Assembly: GCF_002086735.1 (NCBI RefSeq)
Contig: NZ_MVIJ01000026.1
Coordinates: 17,437-81,436, forward strand
Direction of reading: 5' to 3'
From: Mycobacterium scrofulaceum
Lineage (GTDB): Bacteria; Actinomycetota; Actinomycetes; Mycobacteriales; Mycobacteriaceae
Length of the DNA: 64,000 nucleotides
The notes under the pieces were generated by a model that made no database searches, was not told the origin of the DNA, and saw only the letters and a list, made by a program, of their open reading frames with translations. This document shows, piece after piece, positions 50,416 to 59,376 of the stretch. The number at the start of each line of letters is the position of its first letter. Position 1 is the first letter of the stretch. A program made the translations under genes and the position numbers.

Positions 50416-50507
50416 AGTGAGTTCCTCCCGCGGACCCCGCCCGCCAATCTGCGAACGCTTGTTTCCTGATATTGTCGGTGCTGAGCGCTGGTGTCAAGAT
50501 GGGTCCC

Positions 50508-51173
50508 ATGAACGAGCCCTCGAGCGCGCGGCCGTACCGCGGGGTGGAGGCCGCGCAGCGGCTGGCCACCCGCCGCAGCCGGCTGCTCGCCGCGGGCCTG
50601 GAACTGCTCGGGGCGGAGCAACGGGACATCTCCGGCGTCACCGTGCGGGAGGTGTGCCGCGAGGCCGGTCTGGCCGCCCGGTATTTCTACGAAAGCTTCA
50701 CCGACAAGGACGAATTCGTCGGCGCGGTCTACGACTGGGCGGTCGCGGACCTGGCCGCCACCACCCAGGCCGCGGTGTCGGCCGTCCCGGCCCACGAGCA
50801 GACCCGCGCGGGGCTGGCGAACATCGTGCGGACGATCACCGGCAACGCCCGGGTTGGGCGCCTGTTGTTCAGCAGTCAGCTGGCCAACACGGTGATCGCG
50901 CGCAAGCGCGCCGAGTCGAGCGCGATGTTCGCCCTGCTGTCCGGCCAGCACGTCGGCAGTGCGTTACAGGTCCCGGCAAACGACCGCATCAAGGCCGCCG
51001 CGCACTTCGTGGTCGGCGGCGTCGCGCAGACCATCGGCGCCTGGCTGGCCGGCGACGTCCAACTCGAACCGGACCAGCTCGTCGATCACCTGGCAGCGCT
51101 GCTCGATGAGCTCGCCGAGCCCCGCCTGTACCGCCTCGCCGAGACGGCGGCCGAGCCGCGGGCGAAGTCGTGA
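50508..51173 (+). CDS. TetR family transcriptional regulator (Rv0275c-like)
   Basis: This protein of about 221 residues has a TetR helix-turn-helix at about 15-65: RRSRLLAAGLELLG, VREVCREAGLAARYFYESF with TDKDEF. The C-terminal ligand domain is unremarkable. I prefer ATG 50508, seven bases after CAAGAT, which fits a leaderless start; ATG 50499 or TTG 50472 would add 3 to 12 residues. It ends nine bases before the convergent acyltransferase and is divergent from the MpaB-like gene. Confidence 0.83.
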   Translation: MNEPSSARPYRGVEAAQRLATRRSRLLAAGLELLGAEQRDISGVTVREVCREAGLAARYFYESFTDKDEFVGAVYDWAVADLAATTQAAVSAVPAHEQTRAGLANIVRTITGNARVGRLLFSSQLANTVIARKRAESSAMFALLSGQHVGSALQVPANDRIKAAAHFVVGGVAQTIGAWLAGDVQLEPDQLVDHLAALLDELAEPRLYRLAETAAEPRAKS

Positions 51174-51182
51174 CGCGCGCCC

Positions 51183-52526
51183 TCACGCCTGGCAGACGCT
51201 GCGCCACCCGGTGGTGGCGGTGAGCGAGAACGCGCTCAGAGCATTCGAGATGTGTTGGCGTAACTCGACATCGGAGTTGTGCCGGCCCAGCTCGTAGGCG
51301 AGGAGTGAGACGAACACCCGGCCGTGCACCCTTCCCGAGAGCAACGCCAGCGCGCCATTGGTGCGGTACATCGTCGCCGTCGTCACCCCCGGGTACACCG
51401 TCTTCATGGCGAAGTGCTCGGCGTCGGTCCCGTCCGGGCGGTTGACGGCCGGGTGCAACGCGCCGAGGTTGGACGATACGACCGTGGTGGCGCTGCCGGT
51501 GACAATGCCGATCAGTAGCCGCATGACGCGTTCGGGAATCAGCGGAATCAGCGGCAGCAACGCCCAGCGCTCGTCGGGCTCGTCCTCGTGGCGGGACAGT
51601 GCCTCCTTGATCCTGGCGCGAACCTCGCGCAGGTCCGCCGTCACGGGTGCGGGGTCGACCGTGACGTCGACGTTGATGACCGCGTTGGCGCGAGTGTCAC
51701 CCGGGGTGCGCTCGTTGACGGGCATTCCGACGTTGACCGTGCCGTCCGCGGCGACCCGGCCCACCCGCCGGGCGAGGTGGGCCGCCAATCCCGCGAGCAG
51801 CGCGTTGCTGGTTCCCCCGAGAGCTTGTGCGCGCGCGTCCCACTCGTCGGCGTCGACGAAGATCGTCGCCATGGGCAGCGAGATCGCGTCGTCCGGTCCG
51901 GCCGGGGGCGCGGGCCGCTTTCCGCCGGGCGTCGCGGCGCCGCGGCCGGCCCGCGCCATCCGTGCGGCCGCAACGACGGCGCGGCCCATGCCCGGTGCGT
52001 CGTGCGCTGTTTGGCGCAAGTCCTCGCGCAGCGCCCGCCACCGCCGCCGCGATCCCGCGGCGGGCCACTCGGTCGCGTCGTCGCGGCCGCAGGCCGCGTC
52101 CGCCAGCGCCTCGCACAGCCCGACACCATCGGTGAGGCAATGGGTGACCACCAGGCTGACCGCCGCCCCGCCATCGGTCAACGGCAACATGCCCAGATGC
52201 CATCCGGGGCCGCGCTCGGCGTCCGGCCGCTTGCGCGCCTGCTCGCCCAGCCACTCGTCGATCTCGCCCCGCGGCCGGGGTGCCGCGGCGATCTCGAGGC
52301 CCGGCTGACGGGTGGGTGTCACCCAGCGGTGCCGGCCGAACGGCAACGGGCTGCGTTCGATGCGGCGACGCAACCGACCCCGGCCGAGATGGCGGTGAAA
52401 GGCCCGCAGACCGTCGAGGTCGATGGCGTGGTCGTACACCCAGATGCATTGCAGCACACTGGTCGCGGCGGTCGCTCGCTCGCCGAGGAAGAGTGTCTGG
52501 TCGGCCAGGTCCAGCACGTTGCTCAT
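51183..52526 (-). CDS. Acyltransferase of the WS/DGAT-condensation superfamily
   Basis: This 447-residue protein has HCLTDG at H129-G134, a single-His form of the HHxxxDG acyltransferase motif, in the context VVTHCLTDGVG. The C-terminal half has VNVGMPVNERTPGDTRANA and VSSNLGALHPAV, resembling wax-ester/diacylglycerol synthases. The product probably moves an acyl group from acyl-CoA onto a lipid alcohol. It starts two bases after the stop of the upstream PapA-like gene, so the two are coupled. M. tuberculosis has no such gene at this position as I recall. Confidence 0.75.
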   Translation of the reverse strand: MSNVLDLADQTLFLGERATAATSVLQCIWVYDHAIDLDGLRAFHRHLGRGRLRRRIERSPLPFGRHRWVTPTRQPGLEIAAAPRPRGEIDEWLGEQARKRPDAERGPGWHLGMLPLTDGGAAVSLVVTHCLTDGVGLCEALADAACGRDDATEWPAAGSRRRWRALREDLRQTAHDAPGMGRAVVAAARMARAGRGAATPGGKRPAPPAGPDDAISLPMATIFVDADEWDARAQALGGTSNALLAGLAAHLARRVGRVAADGTVNVGMPVNERTPGDTRANAVINVDVTVDPAPVTADLREVRARIKEALSRHEDEPDERWALLPLIPLIPERVMRLLIGIVTGSATTVVSSNLGALHPAVNRPDGTDAEHFAMKTVYPGVTTATMYRTNGALALLSGRVHGRVFVSLLAYELGRHNSDVELRQHISNALSAFSLTATTGWRSVCQA

Positions 52527-52528
52527 CG

Positions 52529-54019
52529 CTAGGCCGCAACCACGTCGGGCTGGTCGGGGGTGGTGTCGATGACGCGGACGAACTCCCGGATCAGGGCCGC
52601 GACGTAGCGCTGCACCGAGTCGCGGGCTATCTCGTTGTCGGGGAACGAGATTGTCACCGTGGTTCGCTCGACGTGCCGGTTGATCCACAGGTTGATCCCA
52701 CCGGCGGAGAGGCTGTCGCCATAGGTGCCGAAATTCATCTCCGCCCACATCCCGACCAGGGGAATCTTGCGGAAGTCGAGGAACGACACCATCATCGGCA
52801 GTTGGGTGGGCAGCTTTATCCCCAGCTCGTCCGGTGTGGCCAGCTCCAAGACACGCTCCACGGGCACCGTGGCGAGTTCTTTGGCGGCGTCGAACGACTT
52901 CTGCGCCGCCCGGGCCGCCTCGGGGAACGAGTCGCCGGCCGTCGGCACGGTGACCGGGATCAGGCTGGCGAACCATCCCACCGTCATGGTGTCGATACCC
53001 GGCGTGCGGGTGTCCCGCGCCGTGAACCCGAAATAGGTTTCCTTGCCGGTCAATACGCGCTCCGCCAGGGCGGTGCACGCCAGCACTCCCCCGGTGAACC
53101 GGGCACCTGCCGCGCAGCAGGCGGCGTCGAAGGCGTCCGTGCCCGCGGCGTCGAGCACCTCGACCGTCAACAAATCGCCCTTGCAGCTCGCCCACGTGTC
53201 GCCCAGTGGGAGCGGAAAGCTCGGCCAGTCGCCGTCGGTCTCGCGCGCGAAGGCGATCCAGTCCTTGATCGCCGGGGAGGCCAGGCTCAGGCTCGCCGCG
53301 TTCTCGCGCTGCCGCGCCGCGTAGTCGCGGTAACTCCTGACTTCGGGGCCCGGACCGGGATCGGCGCCGTGCGCCCCCAGCGTCAATCGCTGATAGGTCA
53401 GGTGGATGTCGAGGAAGATCAGTGCGGCGGACAGGCCGTCGATGTGCAGGTGGTCGACACTGGCGTAGAACGTGAAGTGGTCGGCCCCCTGGACGACTCC
53501 GTAGGTGAAACAACCCCATCCGAGCGTCTCCGGGGTCGTCGTCAGGACGTGGGCGCGCGCCCGGTCGGGGCTCGTGCGGCCGAACGACACCGGGGCGAAG
53601 TCGATGGCCTCGGGGTCGGTGATCAGCCGGCGGACGATGACGCCTTCCTCGAATTCGAACCAGCTGTGATAGGTGTCCTGACCGCGGACGTGCGCATTGA
53701 TCGCCGCGGTCATCGCCGGGATGTCGCACACGCCGGGAATGTCCCACGCCACGACCATCAGCCGGGGTAGCTGCCGGTTCAGCGCCTTACTATGAAAGGC
53801 GGTCCAGAGGTGTTGGGTCTGTTGATAACTCGGAGCCGAATCGCTTCGCGGCGCTGTGCGAGCCGCTTCGTGCGACGCGGGTGTGGCCATCCAGGTGGTA
53901 AGGGGGCCGTGCGGCGGTTGCCATTCGCTGATATTCCCGAGTGCGACCATTTCTTGATCCCGTTCTGTGGCGATGCTGGTTCCGTTGTGCGACAAGGGGG
54001 TAGCGGAAGAGCCATTCAT
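52529..54019 (-). CDS. PapA-type acyltransferase
   Basis: This 496-residue protein resembles polyketide-associated PapA proteins, which esterify hydroxyl groups of trehalose or phthiocerol-type lipids. It has the N-terminal LGNISEWQPPHGPLTTWMAT pattern, HLHIDG (H190 to G195) for catalysis, and DFRKIPLVGMWAEMNFGTY near the end. It lacks a PKS or MmpL neighbour, so its lipid is unknown. The open frame starts at ATG 54019; ATG 53950 begins right at the PapA homology and is an equally good start. The 237 bases upstream hold its promoter. Confidence 0.8.
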   Translation of the reverse strand: MNGSSATPLSHNGTSIATERDQEMVALGNISEWQPPHGPLTTWMATPASHEAARTAPRSDSAPSYQQTQHLWTAFHSKALNRQLPRLMVVAWDIPGVCDIPAMTAAINAHVRGQDTYHSWFEFEEGVIVRRLITDPEAIDFAPVSFGRTSPDRARAHVLTTTPETLGWGCFTYGVVQGADHFTFYASVDHLHIDGLSAALIFLDIHLTYQRLTLGAHGADPGPGPEVRSYRDYAARQRENAASLSLASPAIKDWIAFARETDGDWPSFPLPLGDTWASCKGDLLTVEVLDAAGTDAFDAACCAAGARFTGGVLACTALAERVLTGKETYFGFTARDTRTPGIDTMTVGWFASLIPVTVPTAGDSFPEAARAAQKSFDAAKELATVPVERVLELATPDELGIKLPTQLPMMVSFLDFRKIPLVGMWAEMNFGTYGDSLSAGGINLWINRHVERTTVTISFPDNEIARDSVQRYVAALIREFVRVIDTTPDQPDVVAA

Positions 54020-54256
54020 AATGGCTTTTCTGCGCGGTATGAATTCATTTTTGCTTCGGGGATCTTTGCGGCGGATTCCGTACGTTGGCCCGAACTTACG
54101 GCGCCGCTTTCACCCCCCTGTCGCTGTTATTGGACGGTAGTACAGGAACGCGAGGATTGGTCGGTTTTAGGAAGATTCGCAATCGCGTGCGTAAGCGCCG
54201 CGGGGCCGGTAGTCTTTCTCAGTCGCACGGGGCCGGCGGACCAAAAGGCCGCGGCC

Positions 54257-54805
54257 TCAGGGGAACAGGGGAAGCCGCCACAACGGCATGGCGGGGTCGA
54301 GCAGCCACAGCCGCATCATCGTGAGCCGCATCAGCCGCTGCGCGCTGAAGATCAGGAAGGCCGCCAGCGGCAGCTCGATCAGCAGCGCGGTGGTGACCGA
54401 AAGCCAGACGTCTCTGGGCCCGGCCGTCGTCAGGTCGAACCAGGCGTCGCAGATCAGCAACACCCCGGTGGTGAACGCGGCCGGCACCAACAGCTGGCGG
54501 CGGAGGTACCCGAGCGTCGCCGTCGCGAGCATGAATCCGACCAGGAGAAGGTCGAAGCCGACCCACGTCACGGGCCAGTTGTGCGCGACATAGTTCTCCG
54601 GCAGCGTCACCGACAGATATCCCAGCCAGGGAACCATCGCCATCGAGCCGCCGACCATCAGGCTCAACCGGATGCGCCGAACCCGGGCCAGCAGCGCCGG
54701 GTCGATCAGGTCGCTCACGGGCTGCTCCAGCCGGGAGATGAGCTGCCGCCGCTGCTCGGGGGTGAGCGCCGCGATCTGCGCGTCGGACAGGACGCCGTCG
54801 GTCAT
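54257..54805 (-). CDS. Four-helix membrane protein of unknown function
   Basis: This 182-residue protein has a soluble start (VLSDAQIAALTPEQRRQLISRL), then four hydrophobic segments at about 48-66, 82-100, 107-124 and 137-155. It overlaps the VOC gene by four bases (ATGA), so the two are translationally coupled. No family or motif is recognised. An accessory or transport role next to the VOC protein is only inference. Confidence 0.65.
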   Translation of the reverse strand: MTDGVLSDAQIAALTPEQRRQLISRLEQPVSDLIDPALLARVRRIRLSLMVGGSMAMVPWLGYLSVTLPENYVAHNWPVTWVGFDLLLVGFMLATATLGYLRRQLLVPAAFTTGVLLICDAWFDLTTAGPRDVWLSVTTALLIELPLAAFLIFSAQRLMRLTMMRLWLLDPAMPLWRLPLFP

Positions 54806-55386
54806 CGGCGACCGGCGACCACCGGGGGTCGGCGGTCTGCCGCGGTCCTGGGCACGGCCTGAGCATCGGTGGCATCGAATTCTTTTACCCAGCAGGCGAA
54901 TTCGAGGGTGATGCCGTCGGGGTCCTGGAAGTAGAACGACCGCACGTACACGCCGGGATGCACCGACGCGGACACCTGCATCGGGCTCTCGTCGTGGTTG
55001 AGCACGGGCCCGACGCGCACCCCTTTGTCCTTGAGCCGCTGGCGGTAGGCGTCGAACTTCTCGGCCGGGACGTGGAATGCCAGGTGGTTCATGGTGCTCA
55101 CCGCGCTGGTGATGTCGCCGATGCCGGGGATGGCGCCGGGCGAGGAGATGCCCGGCACCCGGTCGGGGGCGTCGGCGAACCAGAAGAAGGCGACGCAGTC
55201 TCCGTTGCCGGCGTCGAAGAAGAAGTGCTGGCCCGCACCCCCGGGCAGATCGAGGGACTTGATCAGCGGCATGCCCAGGACGTTGGTGTAGAAGTCGACG
55301 GTGCGGGCCATGTCCGAGCAGACCAGGGCGACGTGGTTGATCCCGCCGAGTTCGAATTCCGTGTTGGTGTTGTGCGGCTTGATCAT
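54802..55386 (-). CDS. VOC/glyoxalase-fold protein (Rv0274-like)
   Basis: This 194-residue protein has two beta-alpha-beta-beta-beta halves of the vicinal oxygen chelate fold. Metal-ligand candidates are H in GGINHVALVCSD, H in STMNHLAFHVP, and E in GITLEFACW. Such proteins act as extradiol dioxygenases, glyoxalases or epimerases; M. tuberculosis Rv0274 is annotated as a ring-cleavage type. ATG 55386 is chosen because GAGGGGAG precedes it and it gives the expected length; an in-frame start at 55485 is without homology. The gene is divergent from the hydrolase at 55454. Confidence 0.83.
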   Translation of the reverse strand: MIKPHNTNTEFELGGINHVALVCSDMARTVDFYTNVLGMPLIKSLDLPGGAGQHFFFDAGNGDCVAFFWFADAPDRVPGISSPGAIPGIGDITSAVSTMNHLAFHVPAEKFDAYRQRLKDKGVRVGPVLNHDESPMQVSASVHPGVYVRSFYFQDPDGITLEFACWVKEFDATDAQAVPRTAADRRPPVVAGRR

Positions 55387-55453
55387 CGCGCGGCTCCCCT
55401 CGGTCCCCGGCTTGAGGTCCTGGCCAAGATGTGATTCTGAATCTAACATCAGC

Positions 55454-56632
55454 GTGGAGTTTTCTTTAGAGAAGTCCATCGCCAACGGGGCCGCAAAATT
55501 GACTCTTCACACCGGTGCCGCGGGCGTGGTCCGCGAGTTCGTCGGGCTGCCGTCACCGACCGCGGGGCGCGCCGGTGCGGGCGGGCACCCCTGCCAGGGG
55601 CTGTACCACCGGGGGGTGGGGCGCAAGCCCAAGGTGGCGATGATCGCCACGCACTACCAGATCGACTTCTCGGAGCACTATCTCGCCGACTACATGGCCA
55701 CCCGAGGTGTCGGCTTTCTCGGCTGGAACACCCGCTACCGGGGCTTCGAGAGCAGCTTCCTGTTGGACCATGCGCTGGTCGACATCGGCGTCGGGGTGAG
55801 CTGGCTGCGCGAGGTGCAAGGGGTGGAAACCATTGTGCTGCTCGGCAACTCGGGCGGCGGCTCGTTGATGGCCGCATATCAGTCGCAGGCCGTGGAGCCG
55901 AACGTGACCCCGCTGGACGGGATGCGGCCGGCGTCCGGGGTGACCGAGTTGCCCGCCGCCGACGGCTATGTGGCCACCGCCGCCCATCCCGGGCGGCCCG
56001 ACGTCTTGACGGCCTGGATGGACGCCGCCGTCGTCGACGAAAACGACCCCGTCGCCACCGATGCCGACCTGGACCTGTTCAACGGGCGCAACGGGCCGCC
56101 GTATTCGCCGGAGTTCCTCGCCCGCTACCGGCGCGCGCAGGCCGCACGCAACCACGCGATCACCGACTGGGCCGAGACGGAACTCAAACGCGTTCGCGCG
56201 GCGGGGTTTTCCGATCGCCCGTTCAGTGTCATGCGCACCTGGGCGGATCCGCGCATGGTCGACGCCGGGATCGAGCCGACCCGGCGCCAACCCAACATGT
56301 GCTACGCCGGCGTCCCGGCCAAGGCGAACCGGTCCGCGCACGGCATCGCCGCGGCCTGCACCCTGCGCAGCTGGCTGGGCATGTGGAGCCTGCGGGTGGC
56401 GCAGACCAGGGCCGACCCGCACCTGGCCCGCATCACCTGCCCCGCCCTGGTGATCAACGCCGACGCCGATACCGGGGTGTTCCCGTCCGACGCGCAGCGC
56501 ATCTTCGCCGCGCTCGCCAGTCCGGACAAGACCCAGGCGTCGATCGACACCGACCACTACTTCACCACCCCGGGCGCTCGCGGGGAGCAGGCCGACCTCA
56601 TCGCCAACTGGATCGGCAAGCGGTTTCGCTGA
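55454..56632 (+). CDS. Alpha/beta hydrolase (Rv0272c-like)
   Basis: This 392-residue protein has VAMIATHYQIDFSEHYL (oxyanion region), LLGNSGGGSLM (nucleophile Ser in GNSGGG), CPALVINADADTGVFPSD with Asp, and DTDHYFTTPG with His. The likely activity is esterase or amidase on a hydrophobic substrate; it is cytosolic (no signal). GTG 55454 is four bases after TAACAT, so the transcript may be leaderless. It stands upstream of fadE6 (94-base gap) on the same strand and is probably part of the same lipid-degradation unit. Confidence 0.78.
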   Translation: MEFSLEKSIANGAAKLTLHTGAAGVVREFVGLPSPTAGRAGAGGHPCQGLYHRGVGRKPKVAMIATHYQIDFSEHYLADYMATRGVGFLGWNTRYRGFESSFLLDHALVDIGVGVSWLREVQGVETIVLLGNSGGGSLMAAYQSQAVEPNVTPLDGMRPASGVTELPAADGYVATAAHPGRPDVLTAWMDAAVVDENDPVATDADLDLFNGRNGPPYSPEFLARYRRAQAARNHAITDWAETELKRVRAAGFSDRPFSVMRTWADPRMVDAGIEPTRRQPNMCYAGVPAKANRSAHGIAAACTLRSWLGMWSLRVAQTRADPHLARITCPALVINADADTGVFPSDAQRIFAALASPDKTQASIDTDHYFTTPGARGEQADLIANWIGKRFR

Positions 56633-56656
56633 GCCGCCGCGACCCCTGTGGTCAAC

Positions 56657-56670
56657 CAACCGACCGGTTG
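56657..56670. promoter_or_regulatory. Possible operator upstream of fadE6
   Basis: The arms CAACC (56657-56661) and GGTTG (56666-56670) flank GACC, forming a TetR-style inverted repeat 57 bases before the fadE6 start. M. tuberculosis has a TetR gene (Rv0273c) near this point that is absent here, so a regulator elsewhere would have to bind it. Confidence 0.35.
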
Positions 56671-56726
56671 TTAGTTTGGGAGGTGCTTGGCCGAGACGGA
56701 AACCCGAAAGCATGGGAAGGCGACCA

Positions 56727-58928
56727 ATGCCGATCGCTATCACTCCTGAGCATCAAGACCTGGCCGATTCGGTCCGGTCCCTGGTGGCGCGCGTCGCGCC
56801 GTCCGAGGCGTTGCACGCGGCGATGGAAACGCCGATCGGCAACCCGCCGCCGTACTGGCAGGCCGCCGCCGAACAAGGCCTGCAGGGCCTGCACCTGGCC
56901 GAGTCCGTCGGCGGGCAGGGCTTCGGCATCCTCGAGTTGGCCGTCGCGCTGGCCGAGTTCGGCTACGGCGCGGTGCCCGGGCCCTTCGTCCCGTCGGCGA
57001 TCGCGAGCGCGCTGATCGCCGCCGACGATCCGCAGGCCAAGGTGCTCTCCGAGCTGGCGTCCGGCGCCGCGATCGCCGCCTACGCCATGGACTGCTGCGG
57101 GCTCACCGCCACCCGCCAGGGTGACGCGCTGGTGCTCCGGGGCGAGGTCCGCGCGGTTCCCGCGGCGGCGCAGGCCTCCCTGCTGGTGCTGCCGGTCGCG
57201 ATCGACAGCGGCGAGGAGTGGGTGGTGGTGCGCGCCGAGGAGCTCGAGGTCGAGCCGGTGCGGAGCATCGACCCGCTGCGCCCGGTCGCCCACGTGCGGG
57301 CCAACGCCGTCGAGGTCGGCGCCGACGCCGCGCTGTGCAACCTGAGCATGGCCACCGCGCACGCGCTGATGACCACGCTACTGTCCGCCGAGGCGATCGG
57401 GGTGGCCCGCTGGGCGACCGACACGGCGTCGCAATACGCCAAGATCCGCGAGCAGTTCGGCCGGCCGATCGGGCAGTTCCAGGCCATCAAGCACAAGTGC
57501 GCGGAGATGATCGCCGACACCGAGCGGGCCACCGCGGCGGTGTGGGACGCCGCCCGCGCCATCGACGAGGCGCGCGAAAATGACTGGGACATCACCGGTT
57601 CCGACGTCGAGTTCGCCGCCGCCGTCGCGGCGACCCTGGCGCCCGCGGCCGCCCAACGGTGCGCGCAGGATTGCATCCAGGTGCACGGCGGGATCGGCTT
57701 CACCTGGGAGCACGACACGAACGTCTACTACCGCCGGGCGCTGATGCTGGCCGCCTCCTTCGGCCGCGGCTCGGAATACCCGCAGAAGGTGGTGCACACC
57801 GCCACCGGCACCGGCCTGCGGGCGGTCGACATCGACCTGGACCCGGACACCGAAAAGCTGCGGGACGAGATCCGCGCCGAGGTGGCCGCGCTCAAGGCGA
57901 TGGATCGCGACCAGCGCAGGGTCGCCATCGCCGAGGGCGGCTGGACGCTGCCGTACCTGCCGGAACCGTGGGGCCGCGCCGCCGGCCCGGTCGAGCAGAT
58001 CATCATCGCGCAGGAGTTCACCACCGGCCGCGTCAAGCGCCCGCAGATGGGCATCGCGACGTGGATCATCCCGTCCATCGTCGCGTTCGGGACCGAGGAG
58101 CAAAAGCAGCGGTTCCTGCCGCCGACCTTCCGCGGGGACATGATCTGGTGTCAGCTGTTCTCCGAGCCGGGCGCCGGATCGGACCTGGCCGGGCTGAGCA
58201 CCAAGGCGACCCGGACGGACGGCGGCTGGCGCATCACCGGCCAGAAGATCTGGACCACGGCGGCGCAGCTCTCCCAGTGGGGCGCGCTGCTGGCCAGGAC
58301 CGACCCGTCCGCCCCGAAGCACAACGGCATCACCTACTTCCTCCTGGACATGAAGAGCGAGGGTGTCGAGGTGAAGCCGCTGCGCGAGCTCACCGGGAAC
58401 GCGATGTTCAACACCGTCTACATCGACGACGTGTTCGTGCCCGACGACTGCGTCCTCGGCGAGGTGAACCGGGGTTGGGAGGTCAGCCGCAACACCCTTA
58501 CCGCGGAACGGGTTTCGATCGGCAGCAGCGAGGCGAACTTCCTTGCCACGCTCGGCCAGTTCGTCGAGTTCGTTCGCGACGGGCAGTTCGACCCGGTCGC
58601 CCAACACCGGGCGGGTCAGCTGATCGCCGAGGGCCACGCCGCCAAGGTGCTCAACCTGCGCTCGACGCTGTTGACGCTCGCCGGCGGGGATGCCATGCCG
58701 TCGGCGGCCATCTCCAAGCTGCTCTCCATGCGCACCGGCCAGGGGTACGCGGAGTTCGCGGTCTCGTCATTCGGCACCGACGCCGCCATCGGCGACACGG
58801 GTGAGCTCGCCGGCAAGTGGGGCGAATACCTGCTGGCCAGCCGGGCCACCACGATCTATGGCGGCACCTCGGAGGTGCAGCTGAACATCATCGCCGAGCG
58901 ACTGCTCGGCCTCCCCCGCGATCCCTAA
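56727..58928 (+). CDS. fadE6: Acyl-CoA dehydrogenase FadE6, two fused ACAD halves
   Basis: This 733-residue enzyme contains two acyl-CoA dehydrogenase domains in one chain. The N-terminal half (about 1-365) ends with QVHGGIGFTWEHDTNVYYRR. The C-terminal half (about 375-733) has FSEPGAGSDLAGLSTKATR, WTTAAQLSQWGALLAR and YGGTSEVQLNIIAERLLG. Many mycobacterial FadE enzymes are alpha2beta2 pairs of separate proteins; this is the fused form. It introduces the alpha-beta double bond in acyl-CoA with FAD. ATG 56727 follows GGGAAGG; an earlier frame start (56676) is not conserved. A hairpin follows at 58960. Confidence 0.9.
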   Translation: MPIAITPEHQDLADSVRSLVARVAPSEALHAAMETPIGNPPPYWQAAAEQGLQGLHLAESVGGQGFGILELAVALAEFGYGAVPGPFVPSAIASALIAADDPQAKVLSELASGAAIAAYAMDCCGLTATRQGDALVLRGEVRAVPAAAQASLLVLPVAIDSGEEWVVVRAEELEVEPVRSIDPLRPVAHVRANAVEVGADAALCNLSMATAHALMTTLLSAEAIGVARWATDTASQYAKIREQFGRPIGQFQAIKHKCAEMIADTERATAAVWDAARAIDEARENDWDITGSDVEFAAAVAATLAPAAAQRCAQDCIQVHGGIGFTWEHDTNVYYRRALMLAASFGRGSEYPQKVVHTATGTGLRAVDIDLDPDTEKLRDEIRAEVAALKAMDRDQRRVAIAEGGWTLPYLPEPWGRAAGPVEQIIIAQEFTTGRVKRPQMGIATWIIPSIVAFGTEEQKQRFLPPTFRGDMIWCQLFSEPGAGSDLAGLSTKATRTDGGWRITGQKIWTTAAQLSQWGALLARTDPSAPKHNGITYFLLDMKSEGVEVKPLRELTGNAMFNTVYIDDVFVPDDCVLGEVNRGWEVSRNTLTAERVSIGSSEANFLATLGQFVEFVRDGQFDPVAQHRAGQLIAEGHAAKVLNLRSTLLTLAGGDAMPSAAISKLLSMRTGQGYAEFAVSSFGTDAAIGDTGELAGKWGEYLLASRATTIYGGTSEVQLNIIAERLLGLPRDP

Positions 58929-58959
58929 CCCTCACTTGCGATTTGGCGCCGGAGAGGGG

Positions 58960-58994
58960 CCATGCCGACCTGAGGGGTGGTCAGGCCGGCATGG
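58960..58994. terminator. Hairpin, 13 of 14 pairs
   Basis: CCATGCCGACCTGA and TCAGGCCGGCATGG pair with one mismatch around a 7-base loop. It lies 31 bases after the fadE6 stop and between convergent genes, and T/C-rich sequence follows. Confidence 0.65.
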
Positions 58995-59073
58995 TTTCCC
59001 CCCCATCCCGTGGGCCGGTCGGCCTCTGTGGATCGGCACGTCGAGACTGGCCGGTTACCACGGGGAGGTTGGT

Positions 59074-59376
59074 TCACCACCACCAGTTCCAGTGGCCGGG
59101 GGCCCAGAATCCGCGGTTAACCCAACCCGGGCCACGGTGCCCCCCGTTCCAACCGTGGCCTCCGCCCCATCCATGACCCCCTCCTGGACGGTCGGGAAGG
59201 ATGCCGGGCCCCCCTGGCGCACCGTGCGGGCCGGCGGTGGTGAAGCTCGTGTCGGGTCCCGGTACGGGGGCCGCGTGGGCGGCAGGGCCGCCGCCGAACA
59301 GCAACGCCGCGGCCGCTGCGGAACCACCGACCACGCCCGTGGCAACACCGCGCAACGATAGCGAAGAGATCCTCAT
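59074..59376 (-). CDS. Secreted Gly/Trp/His-rich small protein
   Basis: This 100-residue protein has a signal peptide (1-36, GGSAAAAALLFGGGPAAHA). The mature region is Gly/His/Trp-rich: GGGHGWGGGHGWNGGHRGPG, then WAPGHWNWWW at the end. GGAAGGAG precedes the ATG. The tail suggests a surface-active, cell-wall or metal-binding peptide; several His residues could bind copper or zinc. No family can be named. It is divergent from the AT-rich gap. Confidence 0.75.
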   Translation of the reverse strand: MRISSLSLRGVATGVVGGSAAAAALLFGGGPAAHAAPVPGPDTSFTTAGPHGAPGGPGILPDRPGGGHGWGGGHGWNGGHRGPGWVNRGFWAPGHWNWWW

